Part shown: positions 17,801 to 24,603 of the stretch, piece after piece
Position numbering within the stretch: the first letter of the stretch is position 1
Layout of the letters: each line of letters begins with the position of its first letter
DNA from: an uncultured bacterium
GTDB lineage: Bacteria; Verrucomicrobiota; Kiritimatiellia; RFP12; UBA1067
DNA: 58,291 nt
Assembly: GCA_900547945.1 (NCBI GenBank)
Contig: URIT01000005.1
Span: 1 to 58,291 of the forward strand
Direction of reading: 5' to 3'
Program-made: the position numbers and the translations under genes
Notes under the pieces: generated by a model
Told to the model about the DNA's origin: nothing
The model's input: the letters and a program-made list of their open reading frames with translations, nothing else
The model's database searches: none

Positions 17801-17933
17801 GAACTGGGCGAAGACCTACCGCGAGGTGGCGCCCGTCCAGGCGGCGCTGGAGGCGCAGGTGGAAGACCTCTACGAACGGATGGCCGCCGTGCGCCCGGCC
17901 GTCTCGCGCGTGACGGTCGAGATGGCGGATTAA
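14820..17933 (+). CDS. Secreted three-domain esterase: SGNH + alpha/beta hydrolase + SGNH
   Basis: A 1037-residue exported protein. After a signal peptide (core GVLFVFRFLVVCSVC, end near residue 36) comes an SGNH domain of the DUF4886 type with LAIGNSYTQ (55-59) and HHLNPEGRYL (about residues 280-290). An alpha/beta-hydrolase domain follows with oxyanion motif NLHGGGLTGG (about 380), nucleophile elbow GISAGGY (about 457) and GDHGGG (about 575, candidate catalytic His). A second SGNH domain has FFGDSITHDG (about 613), NGGISGDS, FGMND and DRVHPGAEGH (about 790). About 240 C-terminal residues are unassigned. All three catalytic sets look intact, so it probably deacylates decorated polysaccharides at several positions; the substrate is not known. 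A repeat-like palindrome is translated between domains 1 and 2. Confidence 0.88.
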   Translation: MKTQHAMNAHPGMGRRGVLFVFRFLVVCSVCTCVHGGEPEARGTGQRPLRVLAIGNSYTQSLVPEFPQVARAAGCSLDLAILAIGGNSLSNHWMHCAAALADPARRPYFADGRKTNLPEMLAAKTWDVVTLQEQSADGMDPEKFDPWADRLIAFVRSRQPQARIFFQQTWSDTVASWRITDNGVKGALGLTQDGMFAALEKNYAFQAARLGARLIPVGKALQIYRRGLPVRFTKPTAAELAALKEGEVPDMKGELSGWWEWSRGRPYEKDYGVYRLRQDFHHLNPEGRYLQACVWTAALFGVDLANLGYAPDLGADFARRAPFIRACAMKAVKEVGLVEGTPSGGRTFRVERNIRYSGASTNCVLDVKWPAGASNCAVVVNLHGGGLTGGAKQFAPWPEEAQGHDAIVFVGAGYRLLRPDNDAVKPADCLADAAAAVAWTFANIARYGGDPKKVFLTGISAGGYLTAMVGMDARWLAPHGFRPGDLAGIVPLTGQMTKHFNVRKLGFKDPDPQFQPKIDAWAPLFYAHAKGLPPACFCTGGRDLEWRGRVEENELLARALRDCGYPRTEFHETEGDHGGGVLESAYHLRDFVMKTVEADGVARLADGERVVFFGDSITHDGRYVYNLQLFQNLRRPGSGTRLLNGGISGDSAAGGVGRWRDDILPMRPDRAFVMFGMNDVGRDLYATATPTDVQAKGRAAARARYEANLRALAALMPTSGVKTVFVTPSPYNQYSRQPERENLAQCNEPGLAACADRVRALAAERHFGVVDLHAPMTAMFKAHPAFAFCRDRVHPGAEGHLVMAALLAEAMRYSPVVARAAIDAETGRARPLGARDGSRNCTLTRVQASPRRVAFTYAPKALPFPKLPEYERVDGAFYPLTARLNQEPFVVTGLADGRYTLAFDGRPVGVFTAAALAQGVNVALLDTPNQRRAREAARPMAELQRVNARLRTFALVCGMLRRNKVDQSDPAAAEAWLADWLARHAESRYLGAFQNWAKTYREVAPVQAALEAQVEDLYERMAAVRPAVSRVTVEMAD
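15834..15861. repeat. Short palindromic repeat copy inside the esterase linker
   Basis: GAAGGGACGCCCTCTGGAGG with the palindrome CGCCCTCTGGAGGGCG at 15841-15856. It resembles the GGGAGGGACGCGCTCC core of the interspersed repeat and is translated in frame as EGTPSGGRTF between the first two domains. Confidence 0.45.
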
Positions 17934-18021
17934 GTCGGAGCCGGCCTTCGGCCTTTCATCAGAATCCTTTGCGACCTTTGCGTTGCCATGAAACGCACAT
18001 TCCAGACCCGTCGGCGACGCC

Positions 18022-19164
18022 TCAAGCGCGAGCCGGGGCGGCGGCGCGCGAACGGCGCCCCCCGACGATCATCTCCTCGACGAAGCCGAGCAGCCGCTTC
18101 GTGAGGCCGGCGCCGGAGGGGAGGCAGAGCCCGCGCCGGAAGAAATCCTCGGCAACGGCGCCGCCATAGACACGGCACCCCTGGAAGACCGGCTGGAGGT
18201 GCATCGGCTTCCAGACAGGACGCGTCTCGATGTCCGCCTCCGCCAGACGCGCCGCAAGGGCATCCCGCTCCTCCTCCGTCGGGAAGAGGAAAACGCTCAG
18301 CCAGCGTGTGGACGAGGTGAAGGCCCCGCAGGGGAACGGCACCGGAGGGTTGGGCATCCGGGAAAAGAGGGCGCGGTAGAAATCGAAAATGCGCCGCTTG
18401 CGGCGGACAATCTCGGGGAGGCGGTCGAGCTGGGCACAGCCGACGGCGGCGAGCAGATTGCTCAGGCGGTAGTTGTAGCCGACCTCGCGGTGTTCGTACC
18501 AGAGGGCGTTCTCGCGGGCCTGCTGGGCACGCCAGCGGGCGCGGGCCACAAGGTCAGGATCGCGCGAGAGTACCGCCCCCCCGCCCGAGGTGGTGATGAG
18601 CTTGTTGCCGTTGAAGGAATAGACGGCGCCCCTGCCGGCGCACCCAGCGGGACGCCCCCGGCAGGTGGCGCCGACGGACTCCGACGCATCGACGACAAGC
18701 GGCACGCCGTGATCCGCGCAGACACGTTCAAGCGCCTCGTAGTCGCAGCACTGCCCGTAGATGTCGGCGGCGATGACGAGAGCCGGCCTCCGGGAGAGAT
18801 CGCGGAGGGCCTGGTCCAGCAGAGGGATTGAAATCGTTCCGGTGGCGGGATCGGAGTCGATGAAGACGGGCGTGGCGCCGCGATGGACGGCCGGCCCCAC
18901 CGTGGCGATGAAGGTGAGCGTGGAGGCGATGACCGTGGTGCCGGGCCCCACGCCGAACTCGGCCATCAGCAGGTCAAGGGCGGCGGTCCCGGATGAAACG
19001 GCGGCGGCCTGCTGCCCGGCGAGCCGCCCGAGCCGCCGTTCAAACGCATCGACCTGGGGGCCGCAGGGCGCGACATACCCGGATGCAAACGCCGCGGCGA
19101 GGGCCGTGCGTTCGCGTGTTCCAACCCAGGGGGGCGAAAGGAAAATCCGTTTGGACGTCTTCAT
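18022..19164 (-). CDS. DegT/DnrJ/EryC1/StrS-family PLP aminotransferase
   Basis: Sugar aminotransferase-type protein of 380 residues, normally acting on nucleotide-linked keto sugars for cell-surface glycans. Motifs: SSGTAALDLLM (phosphate-binding), ASTLTFIAT, VVDASESVGA (Asp that binds PLP nitrogen) and YSFNGNKLITTSGGG with the Schiff-base Lys near residue 186; the C-terminal VWKPMHLQPVF is typical of the family. The ATG at 19164 (MKTSKRIFLSPPW) was chosen over an upstream in-frame start. It is 26 bases after nth. The 88 bases downstream hold only a weak GGCC-TTC-GGCC hairpin. No other nucleotide-sugar genes are adjacent. Confidence 0.92.
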   Translation of the reverse strand: MKTSKRIFLSPPWVGTRERTALAAAFASGYVAPCGPQVDAFERRLGRLAGQQAAAVSSGTAALDLLMAEFGVGPGTTVIASTLTFIATVGPAVHRGATPVFIDSDPATGTISIPLLDQALRDLSRRPALVIAADIYGQCCDYEALERVCADHGVPLVVDASESVGATCRGRPAGCAGRGAVYSFNGNKLITTSGGGAVLSRDPDLVARARWRAQQARENALWYEHREVGYNYRLSNLLAAVGCAQLDRLPEIVRRKRRIFDFYRALFSRMPNPPVPFPCGAFTSSTRWLSVFLFPTEEERDALAARLAEADIETRPVWKPMHLQPVFQGCRVYGGAVAEDFFRRGLCLPSGAGLTKRLLGFVEEMIVGGRRSRAAAPARA

Positions 19165-19189
19165 GAATGACCGGGGCAACAAGACCGAC

Positions 19190-19849
19190 CTAATCGACAT
19201 GCCTGGCGGGGCAGTAACGTGCGAGGGGACAGTCCGCACAGCGCGGACCACGCGGCGCGCAGCGGGTCTGGCCGAACGAGACGAGGTGCGAGTTCCACGT
19301 CTTCCAATACTTCACCGGCAGGATCCGCCGCAGGGCCATCTCCGTCTCGAACGGCGTCTTCGTCCGGACGAGCCCGAGGCGGTTCGAGATGCGGTGGACG
19401 TGGACGTCGACGCAGATCGCGGGCAGGTCGAAGCCCACCGCCACCGTGAGGTTCGCGGTCTTGCGCCCCACGCCCGGCAGCTCGCACAGCTCCTCGACCG
19501 TCTGCGGCAGCACGCCGCCGAACTTCTCCCGCAGCACGCCCGGAAGCGCCTTGAGATGGCGGGCCTTGTCGCGGAAGAAGCCGACGGGGAAGATGAGTTT
19601 CTCGATCTCCGCCTGCGTGAGGCGGTCGAGGTCCGCCGGGGTGAACACGTTCCCCGCACCCGCCGCGAAGAGCCGCCGCACGGCCCCCGCCGTGCATTGG
19701 TCCTTCGTGCGCGCCGAGAGGATCGTCCCCACGAGGACGCAGAACGGGTCGTGCGCCTGCGCCTCGACGAGTTCGATGATGGGCGAGCGGTGGGCCTGGA
19801 ACGCCCGCTTCAGAAGGCGGTCAACCGCCGGAATGTCCCGGGCCGTCAT
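19190..19849 (-). CDS. nth: Endonuclease III
   Basis: DNA glycosylase/AP lyase removing oxidised pyrimidines. The helix-hairpin-helix LPGVGRKTANLT carries the catalytic Lys, DVHVHRISNRLGL the catalytic Asp, and the C-terminal CAPRGPRCADCPLARYC gives the C-x6-C-x2-C-x5-C iron-sulfur cluster. Length (219 residues) is normal. Its ATG overlaps the stop of the YkgJ-type gene as ATGA. Confidence 0.97.
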   Translation of the reverse strand: MTARDIPAVDRLLKRAFQAHRSPIIELVEAQAHDPFCVLVGTILSARTKDQCTAGAVRRLFAAGAGNVFTPADLDRLTQAEIEKLIFPVGFFRDKARHLKALPGVLREKFGGVLPQTVEELCELPGVGRKTANLTVAVGFDLPAICVDVHVHRISNRLGLVRTKTPFETEMALRRILPVKYWKTWNSHLVSFGQTRCAPRGPRCADCPLARYCPARHVD

Positions 19850-20190
19850 GTCCGTCCCCCCTGCGGCATGGAGTTGGAGGCGCCGAGTTCGGGACAGACC
19901 GCATGCGAATCGGGGTTCGTCCAGGCGTGGGGGAACGTGCGGCACTTGTCGGGCTTGACCGCATGGAGGCGGCAGCGGTTGTCGTCCGTCAGCCACACGC
20001 ACGCGCCGTCGGGACGACTGCGCAGGACGAGTCCGCGCCGGTCGGGCGACACCTCGCACTCGTGCGCGATGAACGCCGCCTCATCCATCCCAAGAAACGC
20101 GGCGATCCGCGCGATCTCCGCATCGGAGACGCGCACAATCCCGTTCGGGATGCGGCAGCAGGCCCCGCACCGGCGGCAGGCGAACGTCAT
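19846..20190 (-). CDS. YkgJ-family cysteine-cluster protein
   Basis: A 114-residue protein with the N-terminal cluster CRRCGACC and later Cys residues in CVWL, CRLH and CRTFPHAW, the pattern of the YkgJ (Fe-S or zinc cluster) family. The role of this family is poorly defined. Both ends are coupled by 4-base overlaps: its ATG with the phosphatase stop, and its stop with the nth start. The C-terminal 20 residues are not conserved in appearance. Confidence 0.85.
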   Translation of the reverse strand: MTFACRRCGACCRIPNGIVRVSDAEIARIAAFLGMDEAAFIAHECEVSPDRRGLVLRSRPDGACVWLTDDNRCRLHAVKPDKCRTFPHAWTNPDSHAVCPELGASNSMPQGGRT

Positions 20191-20645
20191 GCGCCGCGTG
20201 CCTCCCGCAGGGATTCCACCAGCGCCGTGCAGCCGGTTCGCACGTCGTCATACGTCGCGTCGAAGTCGCCCGTGTACCACGGGTCCGCGATGTCGCGCGG
20301 CGAACCCGCAAATGCCAGAAGCTTGTGGATGCGGGTGCGGTCCTCGGGGCGCACGACGCGGCGCAGGTCGGCGACGTTCGCCGCATCCATGCCGATCAGC
20401 AGGTCGTAGGCATGGGCCGTCTCCGCCGTCAGCAACCAGGCCCGCCGCCGCGTGAACGGCACACCGTGGCGCGTGAGCACGCGGCGCGTCCCGGAATGGA
20501 CATCGCTTCCGATCTCGTCCGTATGCAGCGCGGCGGACGCCACCTCCACCCCCTCTAGCCCCGCCTGGCGGAGGAGGCCCTTCATCACGAACTCCGCCAT
20601 CGGACTCCGGCAGATGTTCCCGTGGCAGACGAAGAGGATCTTCAC
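20187..20645 (-). CDS. Low-molecular-weight protein-tyrosine phosphatase
   Basis: The active-site loop CHGNICRS (C-x5-R-S) is at the N-terminus (VKILFVCHGNICRSPMAE), and the general acid Asp is in DIADPWYTGDF. It has 152 residues, the normal size. The GTG at 20645 is the best start because it gives the family N-terminus and overlaps the upstream stop as GTGA; a longer frame exists. Such enzymes often control tyrosine-kinase-driven polysaccharide export, but no Wzc-type kinase is nearby. Confidence 0.94.
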   Translation of the reverse strand: MKILFVCHGNICRSPMAEFVMKGLLRQAGLEGVEVASAALHTDEIGSDVHSGTRRVLTRHGVPFTRRRAWLLTAETAHAYDLLIGMDAANVADLRRVVRPEDRTRIHKLLAFAGSPRDIADPWYTGDFDATYDDVRTGCTALVESLREARGA

Positions 20646-20950
20646 TTCGTCCCCGTCGCCTCGCAGCGTCCCTTCGCCGCGTAGTGGAGGTAGAGCGCAA
20701 GGTCGGTCGAGACGAGCGACATGTCGACGAGGTAGACGAAGCAAAGCCAGTCGTTGCCGGGATTTGCGTCGAGCAGCCGCGCGAGGATGCCCCCCACGTA
20801 GCCGAGAAGGACGATGGTCATGAACATCGGGCTCTTGCCCGCCACGCCCTTCCCGCTGTGGCCGGACTTGTAGGTGCGCGCAATCGCGAACGGCCACGAG
20901 AAGCCGAAGGCGAAGAGCATGAAGAATTCGCAGAATTGGGAGATGTCCAT
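20642..20950 (-). CDS. Small PQ-loop-like membrane protein
   Basis: A 102-residue protein with three likely membrane helices (EFFMLFAFGFSWPFAIA; PMFMTIVLLGYVGGILA; WLCFVYLVDMSLVSTDLALY). The first two are separated by a basic, Gly-rich stretch TYKSGHSGKG, the arrangement seen in half-SWEET or PQ-loop proteins. Transport function is only a guess. It is the first of four genes (membrane protein, phosphatase, YkgJ, nth) joined by 4-base overlaps. Confidence 0.7.
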   Translation of the reverse strand: MDISQFCEFFMLFAFGFSWPFAIARTYKSGHSGKGVAGKSPMFMTIVLLGYVGGILARLLDANPGNDWLCFVYLVDMSLVSTDLALYLHYAAKGRCEATGTK

Positions 20951-20960
20951 GTCGAAGAAG

Positions 20961-20990
20961 GTTTTAGGTTTCAGGTTTTAGGTTTTAGGG
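20961..20990. repeat. Four-unit 7-bp tandem repeat (GTTTTAG)
   Basis: GTTTTAG, GTTTCAG, GTTTTAG, GTTTTAG on the plus strand just downstream of the sdhB stop, flowing into a G-rich tract. The same four-unit arrangement occurs at 33694-33721. Confidence 0.85.
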
Positions 20991-21015
20991 GAGAGGGGGA
21001 GGGGGAGTTAGGGGG
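20988..21015 (+). other. G-quadruplex-type tract at the 3' end of sdhB
   Basis: Four G runs of 4, 5, 5 and 5 bases separated by AGA, A and AGTTA on the plus strand, overlapping the sdhB stop. On the sdh transcript this is the C-rich complement. Confidence 0.6.
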
Positions 21016-21760
21016 TTTCGGAAAGGATGGTCGCCTTGAGATAGGCGCGGTTCAGGCGCGCGATGTTGTCGAGGCCGACGTTCTTGGGGCAGACGGCGGC
21101 GCATTCGCCGACGTTCGTGCAGGCGCCGAAGCCCTCCTTGTCCATCTGCGCCACGAGCGCGCGGACACGGCGGGACGCCTCCACCTTCCCCTGCGGGAGG
21201 GAACCGAGGTGCGCGATCTTCGCGGAGGTGAAGAGCATCGCCGAGGCGTTCGGGCACGCCGCCACGCACGCGCCGCAGCCGATGCACGCGGCCGCCGCGA
21301 ACGCACGGTCCGCATCCTCCTTCGCGACGGGTACGGACGCCGCCTCGGGGGCGGATCCCGTGTTGACGCTCACGTAGCCGCCCGCCTGGATGATGCGGTC
21401 GAGGGCGGAGCGGTCGATCACGCAGTCCTTCACGATCGGAAACGCCGCCGAGCGGAACGGCTCCACGGTGATCGTCTCGCCATCGGTGAACATCCGCATG
21501 TGCAGCTGGCACGTCGTGCAGCCGTAGTCGGCGCCGTGGGGCTGCCCGTTCACGACGAGCGAGCAGGTGCCGCAGATGCCCTCGCGGCAGTCGTTGTCGA
21601 ACGCGAACGGCTCCTCGCCCCGCAGGACGCGCCGCTCGTTGACGACGTCGAGCAGGTCGAGGAAGGACATGTCGGGCGAGATGCCCTCCACGTCCACGCT
21701 CTCGAAATGTCCCTTGGACTGCGCGTCCTTCTGACGCCACATCTTCACGGTGAACTTCAT
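21008..21760 (-). CDS. sdhB: Succinate dehydrogenase/fumarate reductase iron-sulfur subunit
   Basis: Electron-transfer subunit of complex II. The [2Fe-2S] ligands are in CREGICGTC and YGCTTC (about residues 60-85), and the [4Fe-4S]/[3Fe-4S] motifs are CIGCGACVAACP (about 158) and CTNVGECAAVCP (about 213), in the arrangement of the B-type (Bacteroidota/epsilonproteobacteria-like) enzymes. The start ATG at 21760 (MKFTVKMWRQK) is eight bases after the sdhA stop, with GAGG just upstream. The stop lies inside a C-rich tract. Confidence 0.96.
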   Translation of the reverse strand: MKFTVKMWRQKDAQSKGHFESVDVEGISPDMSFLDLLDVVNERRVLRGEEPFAFDNDCREGICGTCSLVVNGQPHGADYGCTTCQLHMRMFTDGETITVEPFRSAAFPIVKDCVIDRSALDRIIQAGGYVSVNTGSAPEAASVPVAKEDADRAFAAAACIGCGACVAACPNASAMLFTSAKIAHLGSLPQGKVEASRRVRALVAQMDKEGFGACTNVGECAAVCPKNVGLDNIARLNRAYLKATILSETP

Positions 21761-21768
21761 GGCGTTCC

Positions 21769-23682
21769 TCACTTGTAGCTGCGCGTTGCGAGCGCGATGT
21801 TCTCGAACGAGAGCGGTTCCTTCGAGAGTTCCGGCGCCGCGCCGTCGCCCCGGTATTCCCACGCGCCAACGTAGCAGAAATGCGCGTCGTCGCGCTGCGC
21901 CTCCCCCTCGGCCGTCTGGCTCTCCTCGCGGAAGTGCCCGCCGCAGGACTCCGCGCGGTGGAGCGCGTCGCGCGCGAGCAGCTCCGCGAACTCCAGGTAG
22001 TCGGCGACGCGCCCCGCCTGTTCGAGGCACTGGTTGAAGTCGCCCGCCGCGCCCGCCACGGTCACGTCGCGCCAGAACGCCTCGCGGATCTCGGGGATCT
22101 TCGCGAGCGCCTTTTCGAGTCCGGCCTTGTTGCGGGCCATGCCGACGTGTTCCCAGAGGAGGTTGCCCAGCTCGCGGTGGAAGTCGCCCGCCGTACGGCG
22201 GCCCTTCACGGACATGAGGCGGCGGATCTTCTCCGCGCAGAGCCGTTCGCTCTCGGCGAAGGCCGGCTCCCCGCCCGTCACCTTCCCGAGCGGCGTCGCG
22301 GCGAAGTAGCCGCCGAGCGTGTAGGGGATCACGAAATAACCGTCCGAAAGCCCCTGCATGAGCGCGGAGGCGCCGAGGCGGTTCGCGCCGTGGTCGGAGA
22401 AGTTCGCCTCGCCGAGGACGAAGCAGCCGGGGATCGTCGACATGAGCGCGTAGTCCACCCAGAGCCCGCCCATCGTGTAGTGGATCGCGGGGAAGATGCG
22501 CATGGGCGTCCGGTAGGGATCCTCGCCCGTGATCTTCTCGTACATCTGGAAGAGGTTGCCGTACTTCGCGCTCACGCCCGCCACGCCGAGGCGGCGCACG
22601 GCGTCCTCGAAGTCGAGGTACACCGCAAGGCCCGTGTCGCCCACGCCGAGCCCCTGGTCGCAGACCTGCTTCGCGTTGCGGCTCGCCACGTCGCGCGGCA
22701 CGAGGTTGCCGAAACTCGGATAGCGCTCCTCCAGGTAGTAGTAGCGCTCGGCGGCGGGAATCTCGGCCGGCGCGCGGCGGTCGCCCTTCTTCCGGGGCAC
22801 CCAGATGCGCCCGTCGTTCCGCAGCGACTCGCTCATGAGCGTGAGCTTCGACTGCAGGTCCCCGTGGCGCGGGATGCACGTGGGGTGGATCTGCGTGAAG
22901 CAGGGGTTCGCGAAGAGCGCGCCGCGCTTGTAGGCGCGGAAGGCGGCCGAGACGTTCGACCCGCGCGCGTTCGTGGAAAGGTAGTAGACGTTGCCGTAGC
23001 CGCCCGTCGCGAGGCAGACGGCGTCGCCCGCGTGGCGCTCCAGCGCACCCGTCACGAGGTTGCGCGCCACGATGCCGCGCGCGCGGCCCTCCACGAGCAC
23101 GAGGTCCATCATCTCGCGGCGCGCGAACACCGTCACGCGCCCGGCGGCCACCTGGCGGGACATCGCCTGGTACGCCCCGAGGAGAAGCTGCTGCCCCGTC
23201 TGCCCGCGCGCGTAGAACGTGCGCGACACCTGCGCACCGCCGAAGGAGCGGTTGTCCAGCTGGCCGCCGTACTCGCGCCCGAACGGCACCCCCTGCGCCA
23301 CGCAGTGGTCGATGATCGCGTTCGACACCTCCGCGAGGCGGTAGACGTTCGCCTCGCGCGCGCGGAAGTCGCCGCCCTTCACCGTGTCCTTGAAGAGCCG
23401 CCACACCGAATCGCCGTCGTTCCGGTAGTTCTTCGCCGCGTTGATGCCGCCCTGCGCGGCGATGGAGTGCGCGCGGCGCGGACTGTCCTGGATGCAGAAC
23501 ACCTTCACGTTGTAGCCCAGCTCGGCGAGCGTCGCCGCCGCCGAGGCCCCCGCGAGGCCCGTGCCGACCACGAGGACGGTGAACGTCCGGCGGTTCGCCG
23601 GGTTGACGAGCCCCACGTCGCGCCGGTAGCGCGTCCACTTCTCCTCGATGGGACCGCCCGGGATCTTCGCATCCAGCGTCAT
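21769..23682 (-). CDS. sdhA: Succinate dehydrogenase/fumarate reductase flavoprotein subunit
   Basis: FAD-bearing catalytic subunit (637 residues). The FAD motif VVGTGLAGASAAATL, the FAD-attachment region RRAHSIAAQGGINAA, the substrate-site HPTCIP and MGGLWVDY, and GEANFSDHGANRLGASAL are all present. The sequence is of the B-type like Bacteroides FrdA, and the direction (succinate oxidation or fumarate reduction) cannot be told. Its ATG overlaps the cytochrome subunit stop as ATGA. Confidence 0.97.
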   Translation of the reverse strand: MTLDAKIPGGPIEEKWTRYRRDVGLVNPANRRTFTVLVVGTGLAGASAAATLAELGYNVKVFCIQDSPRRAHSIAAQGGINAAKNYRNDGDSVWRLFKDTVKGGDFRAREANVYRLAEVSNAIIDHCVAQGVPFGREYGGQLDNRSFGGAQVSRTFYARGQTGQQLLLGAYQAMSRQVAAGRVTVFARREMMDLVLVEGRARGIVARNLVTGALERHAGDAVCLATGGYGNVYYLSTNARGSNVSAAFRAYKRGALFANPCFTQIHPTCIPRHGDLQSKLTLMSESLRNDGRIWVPRKKGDRRAPAEIPAAERYYYLEERYPSFGNLVPRDVASRNAKQVCDQGLGVGDTGLAVYLDFEDAVRRLGVAGVSAKYGNLFQMYEKITGEDPYRTPMRIFPAIHYTMGGLWVDYALMSTIPGCFVLGEANFSDHGANRLGASALMQGLSDGYFVIPYTLGGYFAATPLGKVTGGEPAFAESERLCAEKIRRLMSVKGRRTAGDFHRELGNLLWEHVGMARNKAGLEKALAKIPEIREAFWRDVTVAGAAGDFNQCLEQAGRVADYLEFAELLARDALHRAESCGGHFREESQTAEGEAQRDDAHFCYVGAWEYRGDGAAPELSKEPLSFENIALATRSYK

Positions 23683-24500
23683 TTCCGCCCTCCTTCCGCC
23701 TGCGCCGCCACCTGGGCCTCAAGCGCGGGCTGCGCCGCGCGCGCCTTCTCGATCTGCGCCTGGGTCGCGGGACGGTGCGCCAGCGCGCATGTGCCCGCCG
23801 CCGTCACGATGAATCCGCCGAGGATCGCCCCCGCCACGCACACGCCCGCCGCGTTGAGGAGCGGCGTCCAGCGCGGATGGACGAGCCCGAACGTGCGGAA
23901 GAGGGAGGGGAGCGCGTGGACGAGATGCGCCCCCGCCACGAGGAGCGCCGCCACGTAGAGGGCCGTCCACACCGGGTTCGCGAACGTCTCGACCGTCGTG
24001 AGCCACATGTCCCGCACGATCTCGCCCGCCGCGTTCCGGTAGAGGTACCAGCGACCGAACTTGAAGAGGACCAGATGCTGCACGAGGAAGACGAGGATGA
24101 CCGCCCCCGAGGCGAACATCGTGTACGCCGCCCCCGTCGCCTGCCCGGCATGGGAGACCACCGCGTAGCGCGCCGCCCCCCGCGCCCGCCGGTTGCCGAG
24201 CTTCAGGACGAGCGCAAGCGCCACATGGACGAACAGGATCGCGGCGAGCCCCGCCTCGACGAACCAGATGAGCGGCTTGAGGCCGGTGAGGAACTGGCAG
24301 TAGGCGTTGTAGGCCGCCTGCGCCGCCGCCGGATCGGGGTTCAGAAGCGAAAGGTTGCCGGCCATGTGCCCCGCGAGGAACGCCACGAGCAACGCCCCCG
24401 CCACGCCGAGAACCTGTTTCCGCCCAATGGACGACGCGAGATAGGTTCCCACCCACCGCACCGTCCGCGACCAACCGCCCGCATCTCCGCTCACCGTCAC
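23679..24500 (-). CDS. sdhC: Succinate dehydrogenase cytochrome b558 subunit
   Basis: Membrane anchor of B-type complex II with five predicted helices and His residues suited to two hemes (for example in FLAGHMAGN, LFVHVALAL, FLVQHLVLF, GAHLVHALPSLF). It starts at a GTG (24500) preceded by GAGAGGAAAGGC. The Ala/Gln-rich C-terminal tail of about 25 residues is not usual for the family. It heads sdhCAB, transcribed from the -10 box at 24543-24548. Confidence 0.93.
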   Translation of the reverse strand: MTVSGDAGGWSRTVRWVGTYLASSIGRKQVLGVAGALLVAFLAGHMAGNLSLLNPDPAAAQAAYNAYCQFLTGLKPLIWFVEAGLAAILFVHVALALVLKLGNRRARGAARYAVVSHAGQATGAAYTMFASGAVILVFLVQHLVLFKFGRWYLYRNAAGEIVRDMWLTTVETFANPVWTALYVAALLVAGAHLVHALPSLFRTFGLVHPRWTPLLNAAGVCVAGAILGGFIVTAAGTCALAHRPATQAQIEKARAAQPALEAQVAAQAEGGRK

Positions 24501-24542
24501 GCCTTTCCTCTCAAAATCCGCTTCTGTTCAAAAAGTCCGTCC

Positions 24543-24548
24543 AGTATA
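24543..24548 (-). promoter_or_regulatory. -10 box of the sdhCAB operon
   Basis: AGCGG followed by TATACT on the minus strand, giving a leader of about 36 bases with a GAGAGGAAAG Shine-Dalgarno region before the GTG at 24500. Confidence 0.55.
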
Positions 24549-24603
24549 CCGCTTTTCCCCGCACCCGTCCAGTAGAACGCAGACGAATGGGGATGCCGGA
24601 AAT

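Noticed and set aside
17934..18021. Strong bidirectional terminator between the esterase and DegT genes
   Set aside because: Only a 4-bp GGCC-TTC-GGCC hairpin with TTT is present; too weak to call.
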